Shown here: positions 16,974 to 26,065 of the stretch, piece after piece
How the letters are laid out: each line of letters begins with the position of its first letter
How positions within the stretch are numbered: position 1 is the stretch's first letter
Assembly: GCA_900066355.1 (NCBI GenBank)
Contig: FMEL01000011.1
Coordinates: 1-64,000 of the forward strand
Reading direction: 5' to 3'
Origin: an uncultured Ruminococcus sp.
GTDB taxonomy: Bacteria; Bacillota; Clostridia; Lachnospirales; Lachnospiraceae
DNA length: 64,000 nucleotides
Position numbers and translations under genes: made by a program
The notes under the pieces: generated by a model
Seen by the model: only the letters and a program-made list of their open reading frames with translations
Told to the model about the DNA's origin: nothing
The model's database searches: none

Positions 16974-17324
16974 ATGAGTAAAATTTATTTTACACTGACA
17001 GGAACAAACTATTATTTTGGAAAAGAATTTCTGAAAAAAGGAACGAAGATCCGATTAGAAAAAGAACCAGACAATGAATATGATAAGGAAGCAATTAAAG
17101 TACTTTATGAAGGTCTGGGAAAGATCGGATATGTAGCAAACAGTTTCAATACCGTGCTCGGAGATTCCATGAGTGCCGGAAGAATATATGATAAGATCGG
17201 AAAGAAGGCAAAAGCAAAAGTGGTGCTGGTTACAGATCACGGAACAATCTGCAGTATCAGCAAGAAGAGCCTTCTGGATAATCAAAAGAAGGTTAAGAAA
17301 GCTGAAACAGAAGTTGAAGAATAA
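16974..17324 (+). CDS. HIRAN-domain protein
   Basis: 116 residues. The core GTNYYFGKEFLKKGTKIRLEK with EPDNEYDKEAIKV and GKIGYVANS matches the HIRAN domain, an OB/SH3-like fold that in helicase proteins recognises DNA 3' ends. Here it stands alone with a charged lysine-rich tail. An RBS (GGAAGAAGGGC) precedes the ATG. Its neighbours suggest a small accessory module, possibly phage-derived. Confidence 0.8.
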   Translation: MSKIYFTLTGTNYYFGKEFLKKGTKIRLEKEPDNEYDKEAIKVLYEGLGKIGYVANSFNTVLGDSMSAGRIYDKIGKKAKAKVVLVTDHGTICSISKKSLLDNQKKVKKAETEVEE

Positions 17325-17347
17325 AGAAATCTGAGGGAGGAAAAATC

Positions 17348-17599
17348 ATGTTTGGATTTGATAAGATGTTTGATTTTAACAGAGACGGGAAATTGGATAG
17401 CTTGGAACGTGCTATACAGTTTCAGTTCATGGACGATATGTTGAAGGAAGATCACAGCAGTTCTGATTTTGACGAAGATGAAGCAGACGTTTTCGGTGAT
17501 GCCGGACTCGATTATGATGAGTTGGAATTTATGGATCCGGATGAAAGAAGAGAAGTGTTGGAAGATGCAGGATTGGATCCGGATGAGTTTGATTTTTAA
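17348..17599 (+). CDS. Very acidic EF-hand-like small protein
   Basis: 83 residues. DFNRDGKLDSLE (about residues 9-20) reads like a dockerin/EF-hand calcium loop (Asp at 1, 3 and 5, Glu at 12). The rest is dominated by Asp/Glu (DFDEDEADVFGDAGLDYDELEFMDPDE in part). No signal peptide. It could be a calcium sensor or a DNA-mimicking acidic protein; neither is established. GAGGGAGG precedes the ATG. Confidence 0.65.
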   Translation: MFGFDKMFDFNRDGKLDSLERAIQFQFMDDMLKEDHSSSDFDEDEADVFGDAGLDYDELEFMDPDERREVLEDAGLDPDEFDF

Positions 17600-17615
17600 G
17601 AGGAGGATTCAACGA

Positions 17616-17687
17616 ATGAAGTCAAATATAGAAATGAAAATGGAGCTTATGGAGCGAAGACAAGCGTTATTTTATAGGAGAGTTTAA
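17616..17687 (+). CDS. 23-residue basic peptide
   Basis: ATG with AAGAGGAGGATT upstream encodes MKSNIEMKMELMERRQALFY plus three residues, ending two bases before the next gene. The strong ribosome site and position argue for translation; the function may only be coupling to the HTH gene. Confidence 0.4.
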   Translation: MKSNIEMKMELMERRQALFYRRV

Positions 17688-17689
17688 TC

Positions 17690-17887
17690 ATGAGTAGAGG
17701 AAAAGAAGTAAAAAAATTAAGAGCAAAAATGGGAATGAACAGACGTGAATTTAGTGACTACTATGGTATTCCGTATCGTACCATTCAAGATTGGGAAGCA
17801 GAGAAAAGAGAGCTTCCGGATTATTTACTGCGATTGTTGAAATACAGAGCGGAAATAGAGCGTCGAATCAAAAGTGAGGATACTTAA
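17690..17887 (+). CDS. Small helix-turn-helix protein (antitoxin-like)
   Basis: 65 residues, nearly all an HTH: EVKKLRAKMGMNRREFSDYY then GIPYRTIQDWEAEKRELPDY. The IQDWE turn and short basic tail resemble XRE-type antitoxins and small repressors in Clostridia. It lies 77 bp upstream of a phage-type nuclease-fold protein in the same direction, which makes a toxin-antitoxin or repressor role plausible. Confidence 0.8.
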   Translation: MSRGKEVKKLRAKMGMNRREFSDYYGIPYRTIQDWEAEKRELPDYLLRLLKYRAEIERRIKSEDT

Positions 17888-17935
17888 AATGTGTCCTCTG
17901 TATATTTTTTTTGCAGCAAGCATAACACAATGCGT

Positions 17936-17941
17936 TATAAT
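17936..17941 (+). promoter_or_regulatory. -10 box before the PBECR-like gene
   Basis: TATAAT within GCGTTATAATATG at about 17936-17941 lies ~25 bp before the TTG start, indicating that the gene has its own promoter. The -35 (TTTTTTTGCAG region) is weak. Confidence 0.45.
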
Positions 17942-17964
17942 ATGTAAATGTTTTGGAGGTTAAC

Positions 17965-18504
17965 TTGGAGAGAAAAGTAAATGTTATCGAAGATTTGAAC
18001 GGAAAGAAAATAGTATTTGTTCACGATATTCTGTTCAAGGGAAAAAGAGCAGTTAATTGGGATGAAGTTGAAAAGTATTTGCGCCAGTATGTAGGAGAAT
18101 TCTATCAGATAGAAGATTGCAATAAGATGATTTATATTGGATCGGATCTTCCTGATGAGTATACGCACTCAAATTACACTCGGATTTTGAAAGGAGCAAA
18201 TGCGAAAGCAAAAGCGAATGCCGCACAGGGATTACCGGAATTGCTTAAAATAGCAACGAACGAGGTTTATGAAGATAATCGTAAGGAGAAGCATAGTAAA
18301 GATGCTAAATATGGTTGGTATTCATATGATTCAAGATTTGCTCTTCCGGTATTTAGTGATGATGGAGAAATAGAAAGATACAACGTTTTTAATGTTGCGA
18401 TGTTGGTAAGACATGATGAAGATGGGAAGTATTACTTATACGATATCATGAAAATAAAAAAAGAAACGAGCAACCTTTTCCAGTCAAATGACTTTACTCA
18501 GTAA
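17965..18504 (+). CDS. Phage-type PBECR-like protein (barnase/EndoU/RelE-like fold), orphan
   Basis: About 179 residues from the TTG at 17965, five bases after GGAGGT; a TTG at 17953 overlaps that site. The segments YIGSDLPDEYTHSNYT, KAKANAAQGLPELLKIATN, WYSYDSRFALPVF and GKYYLYDIMKIKKETS match, from memory, a domain common at the ends of phage polyvalent proteins and grouped with Barnase-EndoU-ColicinE5/D-RelE-like nucleases. Here it is a stand-alone gene. Possible roles are a toxin paired with the upstream HTH protein or a prophage relic. Assignment is moderate. Confidence 0.6.
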   Translation: MERKVNVIEDLNGKKIVFVHDILFKGKRAVNWDEVEKYLRQYVGEFYQIEDCNKMIYIGSDLPDEYTHSNYTRILKGANAKAKANAAQGLPELLKIATNEVYEDNRKEKHSKDAKYGWYSYDSRFALPVFSDDGEIERYNVFNVAMLVRHDEDGKYYLYDIMKIKKETSNLFQSNDFTQ

Positions 18505-18959
18505 CAAAACCCATTTCTTGATTATATGATACATTGAACAGTATTAAATGTCAACGAAAAAAGCATAAGAAATCTCAATGAAAAGCCAGCCCAGCTATTC
18601 ATCGGAAAGACCATAGAAAAGACAGGTTCAGATACACTGATTACCCTCAGTGCGTCCGGACCTGTTATTTGTTGCTATCGTTTCTTTCGGTTGCCTTTGC
18701 CACGCTTGCTTCCTGGAGATTTCAGCATATATCCTGGCGTTGATTTCAATGACAAACCTTCCCTCATAAGGTATAATACTAATCAGAGTATTTTTGCTCA
18801 TTACGGAATGAGAGGAAGATTTTCAATGGAGGCGAATGTGATCAATGAATTGCAAAATGGCCTACGAAGGATCAACTGGAGAGTGTTGCCTGGCTGCCGG
18901 CAGATATTACACTAATAGATGTAATTCGTGAACAAATGTGAGCCGGAAAATTCATGACT
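18505..18959. other. Stretch without a credible gene
   Basis: Contains a hairpin-forming segment near 18629-18667 (ACAGGT and ACCTGT arms) and a TATAAT near 18773 followed by AGAGGAAG and short broken frames. It probably holds the decayed start of the ABC exporter pseudogenes that follow. Confidence 0.4.
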
Positions 18960-19470
18960 GAATGCGGGGGTAGAAGAAGGCGAGGGCGATATCATGACCA
19001 AAGCAATCCTCGATGTGGATGATTGCGTAGAGGGAATGCGAAAATTTACGACGGAAGTCTTTGACACAGGAGTGGCACTTCCTGGGATATTGCAACGTTT
19101 ACAACATTTCTGGCATGTTTTGTAAAGCTGTCTGTAAAGTCCTCGAGCGCTGCAAAACTGTTTAATGCGGTGCATAAGGCACAAATTTCCTGGAAGCGTA
19201 TCTGCCCGTTGATGAAACCGACAGAGGAAAAAGAGAAAGTGGTTTGTGGAAAGCCGGGAGAGCTTTGCAGGAAAAGAACTGAAGGATATGAAGGCAGAAG
19301 AAAGAACTGGAACCGTTGGATATATGGGGCATGATCCGGAACTCTTCTGCGATAGCATCGAGAATAATATCAGGATGGGCGATAAAAAAGATATTACGCC
19401 ATATCTGAGGACAGTATGTTTTGAAAAAGAAGTGGACGAGATGGATCAGGTTTTATGGTTGGAGAATGGA
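18960..19470 (+). pseudogene. Decayed ABC exporter gene 1 (membrane and ATPase fragments)
   Basis: Pieces of an ABC exporter can be read in different frames. One is GDIMTKAILDVDDCVEGMRKF (about 18990-19050), the coupling segment of an exporter membrane domain. The other is GYMGHDPELFCDSIENNIRMG (about 19318-19380), the Q-loop part of an ATPase domain. Walker A, the signature motif and Walker B are missing or out of frame. Multiple deletions and frame changes make expression as a transporter impossible. Confidence 0.65.
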
Positions 19471-20445
19471 TGTGTGCAGGATCATCAGCATCCTTGTTGT
19501 GATCTGGTTCCATAGCAAGGGAGTTACGCTGATCCTGGTTGTATTATTGCCGCTGATTTTGGCTTTCACGAGACATGTCCAGAAAAATATGCTGTCAGCG
19601 AAAATCCGGAACCGCAAAGCTGTTGGCAGGGTATCGGGTCATGTGCCGGTGATTCTGATTCTGAATGCAGTAGTTGTTGCTGTTGTGATGTTGCTTTCTG
19701 TTTCCGGGAATCCTGTGATTCTCACATTTTTTTGAATGAGTGCTGGAACAGCGCTGGCGATCATGAATTATATATCGCAGATTTTTACTCCGGTAGAAAG
19801 TATTGGAATGGAAATCCAGACGATTCAGTCCGCGCTTGCTGGAATCTACAGGATCAATGAGTTTTATGAGTTAGAAGAAGAAATGCCGGATGATGTGAAA
19901 ATAAAGGATATTGCTAATGAATCAAGAAAAACGACACCTGTCGTTTTATTTGATGATGTTAGATTTGGCTATGACGAACACGCAGTGCTGGATCATGTGA
20001 GCTTTCATGTCGAAGAAGGAGAACAGGTAACTCTTTCGGGACGTACAGGAGCGGGAAAGAGTACGCTTTTTAAACTTCTGCTTGGACTATATGAACCGCA
20101 GGAGGGAGAAGTACTGGTCGGTGGAATCCCTGCCGGGCAGCTGACCGAAAAAGAAAGACGAAAATGGTTTGGCTACGTGGAGCAGTCTTATCACATGGTG
20201 CCGGAAACGATTAGAGATCAGATTACTTTATACGATGAGTCGATCACGGAAGAGCAGTCGTGGCAGAATCGGAGATCCTGCTTCTGGATGAGATTACTGC
20301 AAACCTGGATGCCGAGACGGAACACCAGGTGCTGCAGGCATTGAAGAGAGCATCGGAGAACAGAACAGTTATCAATATTTTACATAGAGTACCGCTTAAA
20401 GAGGAAAAAATATACCATAATCACAACATCAATATACAAAAGTAA
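19470..20445 (+). pseudogene. Decayed ABC exporter gene 2
   Basis: A membrane-domain tail (GVTLILVVLLPLILAFTRHV, about 19516) is cut by a stop at 19733, then continues through NYISQIFTPVESIG into an ATPase domain with an intact Walker A (GRTGAGKST) and Q-loop (YVEQ). The frame shifts near 20260, where a deletion removed the signature motif. Walker B (EILLLDEITANLD) and the switch histidine (ILHRV) follow in another frame. It was once the partner of the preceding pseudogene, as in heterodimeric exporters. Confidence 0.75.
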
Positions 20446-20456
20446 AAAAACTATAA

Positions 20457-20496
20457 AAAAATCGCCGATTATTAGAAATACAATCGGCGATTTTTT
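20457..20496 (+). terminator. Strong rho-independent terminator
   Basis: AAAATCGCCGATT (from 20458) pairs with AATCGGCGATTTT (20482 on) around a loop of ~11 bases, followed by T. It insulates the sugar-transport operon from the pseudogenes. Confidence 0.9.
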
Positions 20497-20499
20497 GTG

Positions 20500-20505
20500 T
20501 ATAAT
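20500..20505 (+). promoter_or_regulatory. -10 box of the sugar ABC operon
   Basis: TATAAT at 20500-20505, 36 bp before the ATPase start and directly after the terminator stem. No good -35 is visible, as expected for an activator-dependent promoter; the AraC-type response regulator at 26050 is the obvious candidate. Confidence 0.55.
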
Positions 20506-20541
20506 AGACACATCATGAATGAAGGAAGAAAAGGAGGAACT

Positions 20542-22050
20542 ATGGAAAAGGTATTACTGAATATGAAGGCCATAAGCAAAACTTTCGGAAGTGTGCAGGC
20601 ATTAAAAGAAGTTTCTCTGGACCTTTATGCAGGTGAAGTACTTGCTCTGATGGGAGAAAACGGAGCAGGAAAATCTACACTGATGAACATTCTCAGTGGC
20701 TCCCTTCAGCCTACAAAAGGTGAAATTTATCTGAAAGGTGAAAAAGTAACGGTCCCGGGACCGATCGCAGCCAAAAAACTAGGAATTTCTAAAATTCATC
20801 AGGAACTCCAGATTGTTCCGGAATTGAGCGTGGCAGAAAACATTTTTCTCGGCAGATGGATGAAGAAAAAGGGTGGATCGGTTGACTTTAAGACTATGGC
20901 TACAGAGGCTCGTAAATATCTGGAGATGTTGGATGTACATGTTGATCCGGCAACAAAATTAAAAGATTTAAGAATCGGAGAGCAGCAGCTTGTTGAGATC
21001 GCAAAGGCGATATCTTTGAATTCTGAAATTATTATCATGGACGAACCGACTTCTGCTATTAGTGAAAAAGAAGCCGAAAAGCTGTTTACAATTATTCGAA
21101 AGCTTCGTTCAGAGGGAAAGGGAATTATATACATCACACATCGAATGGAAGAAATTTTCCAGATTGCAGACAGACTTACTGTAATGCGTGATGGAACGTA
21201 TATAGGTACCGTAAAGGCCTCTGAGACCTCAAAAGATGAGATCATAAAGATGATGGTCGGACGTGATATGAGCGAGCAGTATCCTAAAGATCCTACTGAA
21301 AAAGGCGAGATTGCTCTTAAAGTAGAAAACCTCACATACACTCCACCAGAAGGAAGTTTCCGAAGATCACTCAAGAATATTTCCCTGTATGTAAGACATG
21401 GTGAAGTTCTTGGAATCGCAGGACTTGCAGGTGCAGGAAGGTCTGAACTTTTCGAATGTCTGGCAGGTGTGCATTACAAAGATACCACAGCAAAGATTTT
21501 TATCGATGGTAAAGAAGTAATTATAAAAAATCCTGCAGATGCGATCAAAGCGGGCATTTCTTTTGCAACTGAAGACAGAAAGGGAACGGGTCTTGTTTTG
21601 CAGAGATCCATTGGAGAGAATATGTCTCTTCCTCTTCTGAAAAAATTCAGTCCGGCATTTTTTATGAAATCCGGGGAAGAGAAAAAAGAATGGAACAAAC
21701 AGATGGAAACTCTCAGAATAAAAGCTCCTGGAACGAAGACTCTCGCCAGTGCGCTTTCCGGAGGAAATCAGCAGAAGGTTGTACTTGGAAGATGGTTGAT
21801 GACGGAACCGAAAATTCTTCTTCTGGATGAACCTACTCGAGGAATTGACGTAGGTGCAAAAGCAGAAATATACCAGTTGATCAACAATCTTGCGAAACAG
21901 GGGATGGCGATTATTGTAGTATCCTCAGAGCTTCCGGAAGTAATCGGTATTTCAGACAGAATCGTTACTTTCTGTGAGGGAGAACTGACGGGTGAATATC
22001 TCCAGGAAGAAGCTACACAGGAAAAACTTCTTCAGAGTGCAACAAAATAA
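20542..22050 (+). CDS. Sugar ABC importer ATPase, MglA/RbsA type (two ATPase domains)
   Basis: 502 residues from the ATG at 20542, preceded by AAAGGAGGAACT; a longer frame from 20497 is unlikely. Two tandem ATPase domains power import. The first has Walker A GENGAGKST and Walker B IIIMDEPTSA. The second has a degenerate Walker A (GLAGAGRSE), signature SGGNQQKV and Walker B ILLLDEPTRG, as is usual for carbohydrate-uptake class 2 importers. The permease and binding protein follow directly. Substrate, perhaps galactose, ribose or a related monosaccharide, cannot be fixed from this protein. Confidence 0.95.
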   Translation: MEKVLLNMKAISKTFGSVQALKEVSLDLYAGEVLALMGENGAGKSTLMNILSGSLQPTKGEIYLKGEKVTVPGPIAAKKLGISKIHQELQIVPELSVAENIFLGRWMKKKGGSVDFKTMATEARKYLEMLDVHVDPATKLKDLRIGEQQLVEIAKAISLNSEIIIMDEPTSAISEKEAEKLFTIIRKLRSEGKGIIYITHRMEEIFQIADRLTVMRDGTYIGTVKASETSKDEIIKMMVGRDMSEQYPKDPTEKGEIALKVENLTYTPPEGSFRRSLKNISLYVRHGEVLGIAGLAGAGRSELFECLAGVHYKDTTAKIFIDGKEVIIKNPADAIKAGISFATEDRKGTGLVLQRSIGENMSLPLLKKFSPAFFMKSGEEKKEWNKQMETLRIKAPGTKTLASALSGGNQQKVVLGRWLMTEPKILLLDEPTRGIDVGAKAEIYQLINNLAKQGMAIIVVSSELPEVIGISDRIVTFCEGELTGEYLQEEATQEKLLQSATK

Positions 22051-22063
22051 GGAGGGTGGACAG

Positions 22064-23047
22064 ATGGATAACAAAAAGAAAATGAAAGCTATGATCAAGC
22101 AGATGCAGAGTGTAATTGCACTGGTTATTATCTTTGTGGTCGCATCTACAATCTGCATTAAGGATGGCAGAAATAACTTTCTGGACATAAGAAACCTGAT
22201 GAACGTGCTGAGAGCCGTATCAGAAAATGGAATCATTGCAATTGGTATGACGATTATTCTGATCCTTGGCGATATTGATCTTTCTGTAGGTTCTGTTGTA
22301 GGTCTTATCTCAACAGGATGTGCATATCTGATGGTAAAGAGTGGTCTGGGATTTGTACCGGCTGTTCTTGTAAGTCTTGGAATCGGAGCACTGTTTGGAC
22401 TGTTTAATGGATTATGTATCACAAAGCTGAGACTTCAGGCTTTTATCGTTACCCTTGCATCTATGAATATCGCGAGAGGACTTGCAAGATTCTGGGCAAA
22501 CGGAATCGGGATCCCGCTTGCATATGGTAAAGGTGAAGGAATGGCTCCACCGGCATTTGAAGTACTTCAGATGCGTCTCTGGGGAATCGTACCTGTACCG
22601 GCAATCATCTTTATTGTTCTTCTGATTGTTTTTCAGATCATTCTGAGTAAAACAAGATTCGGAAGACAGGTATATGCGATTGGTGGCAATAAGAATGCTG
22701 CATATCTTTCAGGTATCAAAGTAGATAGAATTAAGATCTATGCATTTATGATCTGCGCAATGCTTTCATCTGTTGCTGCTATGATTCACGCAGCTCAGAT
22801 CAGCCAGGGTGGACCGAACGAAGGTCAGGGCTATGAACTTAACGCAGTTGCAGCCTGTGCCATTGGAGGAACAAGTCTTGCAGGCGGCAAAGGAACTGTT
22901 TTTGGTACACTGATTGGAGCACTTATCCTTGGTATGCTGGATAATGTCCTTGGTCTTAAAGGCGTCAATTCAAATCTTCAGCTGATGGTTAAAGGATTTC
23001 TCATCATTATTGCAGTATTTATGCAGGCAGATAAAGTGAGTGATTGA
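22064..23047 (+). CDS. Sugar ABC importer permease, MglC/RbsC type
   Basis: 327 residues with about eight to ten membrane segments from an ATG after GGAGGGTGG, 13 bp behind the ATPase gene. Family features include GMTIILILGDIDLSVGS and the cytoplasmic loop GGNKNAAYLSGIKVDRIK, which contacts the ATPase, and AVAACAIGGTSLAGGKG. Forms the membrane channel as a homodimer with the preceding ATPase. Confidence 0.95.
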   Translation: MDNKKKMKAMIKQMQSVIALVIIFVVASTICIKDGRNNFLDIRNLMNVLRAVSENGIIAIGMTIILILGDIDLSVGSVVGLISTGCAYLMVKSGLGFVPAVLVSLGIGALFGLFNGLCITKLRLQAFIVTLASMNIARGLARFWANGIGIPLAYGKGEGMAPPAFEVLQMRLWGIVPVPAIIFIVLLIVFQIILSKTRFGRQVYAIGGNKNAAYLSGIKVDRIKIYAFMICAMLSSVAAMIHAAQISQGGPNEGQGYELNAVAACAIGGTSLAGGKGTVFGTLIGALILGMLDNVLGLKGVNSNLQLMVKGFLIIIAVFMQADKVSD

Positions 23048-23139
23048 TAATAAAAGAAAATAATTCTCAGGTTCTGTCCGGCAGCAGGACCGGGGAATAA
23101 AATAATAAATAAAAGCGATGCCGGAGAAAGAAGGTAAGT

Positions 23140-24114
23140 ATGAATAAAAAAGCGATCAGTATCCTCTTAACAGCAGCTATGGGTGTTTCTGTTCTGGCAG
23201 CAGGCACAGTTACAGTCAGTGCAGCAGAGAAAAAGGACAAATATGTGATCGGAATGTCACAGTGTAATCTTGGTGAACCATGGCGTGTAGCTATGAATGA
23301 TCAGATTGCAATGGCAGCAGAAAAACATCCGGAATTTGAGGTTATTTTTGCAGATGCTGCTCAGGATAACTCCAAACAGATTGCAGATATTGAAAACTTT
23401 GTACAGATGGGTGTAGACCTCATCATTACATCTCCTAACGAAGCTACACCACTTACTAATGCAGTCAGTGCAGCTTATGATGCAGGAATCCCGGTTATTC
23501 TTCTTGATAGAAAGATTGACGGAGACAAGTATACTCAGTTTATCGGTGCAGACAACGTAGATATGGGACGTATCGCAGGAGAATATGTTGCAGATACACT
23601 TCTTCCTGACGGTGGTAAAGTTTGTGAGATCAAAGGTCTTGAAGGAACTTCTGGTGGAATCGACAGAGATAACGGTTTCCGTGAAGGAATCAAGAAAAAT
23701 GACAAGATTGAAATCGTAGCTGTAAACAATGCAGACTGGCTTCGTGAAAAAGCAATCACAGTTGCAGAAGAAATGCTTCAGACAAATGATGAGATTGATC
23801 TTTTCCTGGCGTTAAATGACCCGATGGCAGAAGGTGCATATATTGCTGCTAAGAATGCAGGAAAAGAAGGAGACATCCTTTTCGTTGGATTTGATGGACT
23901 TCCTACACCTGATGGTGGAATCCGAAGCGTTATGGACGGAAGACTCAGCATGACTCAGGTTTATCCTACAGGTGGTACAGAAGCAATCGAAAGTGCTTAT
24001 CAGCTGCTTGTTGAAGGTAAAGAGCTTGATAAAACTCTGACCCTTACTTCTGAAATCGTTGTCCCGGATAATGCAGAAGAACTCCTTGCAAAATATGGCG
24101 GATCTGCAGAATAA
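23140..24114 (+). CDS. Periplasmic-type sugar-binding protein of the ABC importer, no lipobox
   Basis: 324 residues with a signal peptide ending near VSA-AEKK and a type-I binding fold (YVIGMSQCNLGEPWRVAMND at the start; LDRKIDGDKYTQFIGADN in the hinge region). Gram-positive binding proteins normally have a lipobox cysteine, but here the corresponding stretch reads VLAAGT with no cysteine in the signal region. The protein would therefore be released or held by another means. It is the third gene of the importer operon and is followed by a terminator. Confidence 0.9.
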   Translation: MNKKAISILLTAAMGVSVLAAGTVTVSAAEKKDKYVIGMSQCNLGEPWRVAMNDQIAMAAEKHPEFEVIFADAAQDNSKQIADIENFVQMGVDLIITSPNEATPLTNAVSAAYDAGIPVILLDRKIDGDKYTQFIGADNVDMGRIAGEYVADTLLPDGGKVCEIKGLEGTSGGIDRDNGFREGIKKNDKIEIVAVNNADWLREKAITVAEEMLQTNDEIDLFLALNDPMAEGAYIAAKNAGKEGDILFVGFDGLPTPDGGIRSVMDGRLSMTQVYPTGGTEAIESAYQLLVEGKELDKTLTLTSEIVVPDNAEELLAKYGGSAE

Positions 24115-24159
24115 TCAGATTTGAAAAATTATAAAAATGAAATATAGTACGATGCGAAG

Positions 24160-24194
24160 AAACGGGAATGGCTTAGGCTGTTCCTGTTTTTTCT
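24160..24194 (+). terminator. Rho-independent terminator after the sugar importer
   Basis: AAACGGGAATGGC (24160-24172) pairs with GCTGTTCCTGTTT (24177-24189), with two G-U pairs, loop TTAG, then T-rich. It separates the importer from the regulatory genes. Confidence 0.85.
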
Positions 24195-24200
24195 TTCTGT

Positions 24201-24229
24201 TTGACATGAAGAGATACTTACTATATCAT
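24201..24229 (+). promoter_or_regulatory. Promoter of the YesM/YesN-type regulatory genes
   Basis: TTGACA at 24201-24206 and TATCAT at 24224-24229 with an exact 17-bp spacer, 30 bp before the kinase start. This is a constitutive-looking promoter, in contrast to the importer promoter. Confidence 0.7.
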
Positions 24230-24259
24230 GGAAGAATAGACAGATAAAAGGAGGATAAT

Positions 24260-26065
24260 ATGTTCAGTAAACTGAAAAGAATTCTGTATCCGGAAAATAT
24301 GCTGTTCAAAATGATCATACTGAACTGTGGCCTGCTTTTGTTAGTTACATTGGTCCTTACAGCTGCTGGAAACTATATATATGAGGAATCTATTGCAGAA
24401 AGATCCTATGCAAACACAATGGAAATCCAGAATCAGGTGTTGAAATCGCTTGATCTGATTTTTAAATCCGTAGAGGATAATGTTGAGGCTTTGGGAAATT
24501 ATCCGGAAGTACAAGAGTATTTAAAAGTAGATGCTGAAAATCAGCAGGCAAGCCGTGTAGAATTGGAAAGACAGGTGCGAGACCTTCTTCTGGATTATTC
24601 CAGAATATACAGTGAATATTTGAATATTGTTGTTGTCAGTGAGAAAGGCCAGTATCTTTCTAATGATTCATACCGAGTCAAAAAGCTTCCGCTTACGGAA
24701 GAAAAATGGTATCAGGATGCGGTTCTGGCAAATGGAGAACTGGTTTTAAGTCCTACCAGTCTGGGACGAAATTTAAAAGCCTGGAAAAACTACAGTACAG
24801 ACAATTATGTCAGCACAGTTAAATTAATTTGTGACAGACAGACGTCTGCGGGGATTGGTGTGATCCTTATAGATTTGGATTTGAAGAGTATTCAGAATCT
24901 TGTTGAAGATATTACAATGGGACAGACTGGATTTGGTTATATACAGGATAGTCAGGGGCATGTGCTCTATGCACCCCAAAATGAAGTTGTATACCGGATG
25001 AATCCAAACTGGGTCACGGACGGAGAGAGTGGACGTGTCAGATGTCGCATAAAGGGAAAAGATTACAATGTCATATATAGTCATTCAAAATATACAGACC
25101 TGACTGCAGTTGGAGTATTTGACTGGGGGAAAACTATCGAAGGCATTTCCAGAGCAAGGACAGTTTCGAAATGGATTGCAGTTATAATAATGATCTTTGC
25201 GGCAGGAGCAACGGTTATTTTTTCGGCATCCATTACAAGGCCTATTTCGACGCTTTCAAAACTTATGAAAAAAGCGCAGACCGGAGATATGACGGTTCGT
25301 TTTGTAAATCATTATAAAGGTGAAATAGGGCAGCTGGGAGATTCTTTTAATGCAATGGTAGAAAAAATTAATGAACTTCTTGGCGTTGTATACAAAGAAC
25401 AGAAAAATAAAAGAGAAGCAGAGCTTAAGATTCTTCATGAGCAGATTAAGCCGCACTTTCTTTATAATACACTTGATACGATACAGTGGATGGCAAAGCA
25501 GTACCATGCGCAGGATATTGTTGATCTGGTGCTTGCTTTGTCAGGATTTTTCCGTATCAGTCTGAGTCAGGGAAAAGAATTTATTACATTGGAACAGGAA
25601 GTTTTAATGGTAAAGAATTATCTGGACATCCAGAAAGTACGGTATGAGGATCTGTTTGAATATAAAACAGAGATTGAAGAAGGACTGGGAAATTATATGG
25701 TATTAAAAATCTGTCTTCAGCCGCTTGTGGAAAATGCTCTTTATCATGGGATAAAGGAATCTGATCAGGACAGAGGAACTATATGGATCCGTGCTTTTTC
25801 AGAGTCAGAGGATTCGATCATACTTAAGGTAGAAGATGATGGTACTGGCATGAGTCAGGAAAGAATAGATCAATTGAATTCCTGGCTGAAACTGAAAGAA
25901 CGTGGAGAAGAAGTAAAAGCCTATGGAACGTTGAATGTAAATGACCGCATAAAGATCGCTTACGGTGACGAATACGGACTTCATTATGAAAAGAGAACGG
26001 GAGGAGGTACCGTGGCTGTTGTAAGGCTCAAACGGCTGCAGAAAGAAGTATGTGGAAAGTTTTGA
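24260..26065 (+). CDS. YesM-type sensor histidine kinase
   Basis: 601 residues. Membrane segments at about 16-36 and 297-317 enclose a large extracytoplasmic sensor region. A HAMP linker follows (TRPISTLSKLMKKAQTGDM), then the histidine-kinase core with H399 in HEQIKPHFLYNTLD, the LytS/YesM-type phosphoacceptor. The ATPase region has VENALYHGIKE and DDGTGM. Such kinases usually sense carbohydrates, often through a binding protein. It overlaps the response-regulator gene by 16 bases. Confidence 0.94.
   Translation: MFSKLKRILYPENMLFKMIILNCGLLLLVTLVLTAAGNYIYEESIAERSYANTMEIQNQVLKSLDLIFKSVEDNVEALGNYPEVQEYLKVDAENQQASRVELERQVRDLLLDYSRIYSEYLNIVVVSEKGQYLSNDSYRVKKLPLTEEKWYQDAVLANGELVLSPTSLGRNLKAWKNYSTDNYVSTVKLICDRQTSAGIGVILIDLDLKSIQNLVEDITMGQTGFGYIQDSQGHVLYAPQNEVVYRMNPNWVTDGESGRVRCRIKGKDYNVIYSHSKYTDLTAVGVFDWGKTIEGISRARTVSKWIAVIIMIFAAGATVIFSASITRPISTLSKLMKKAQTGDMTVRFVNHYKGEIGQLGDSFNAMVEKINELLGVVYKEQKNKREAELKILHEQIKPHFLYNTLDTIQWMAKQYHAQDIVDLVLALSGFFRISLSQGKEFITLEQEVLMVKNYLDIQKVRYEDLFEYKTEIEEGLGNYMVLKICLQPLVENALYHGIKESDQDRGTIWIRAFSESEDSIILKVEDDGTGMSQERIDQLNSWLKLKERGEEVKAYGTLNVNDRIKIAYGDEYGLHYEKRTGGGTVAVVRLKRLQKEVCGKF

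Noticed and set aside
18691..18915. 74-codon plus-strand frame before the ABC pseudogenes
   Set aside because: No ribosome site at its start and no family resemblance; probably broken sequence.
20497..20541. Upstream extension of the sugar ATPase gene
   Set aside because: The extension overlaps the promoter -10 and terminator area, and the ATG at 20542 has an ideal AAAGGAGG site.
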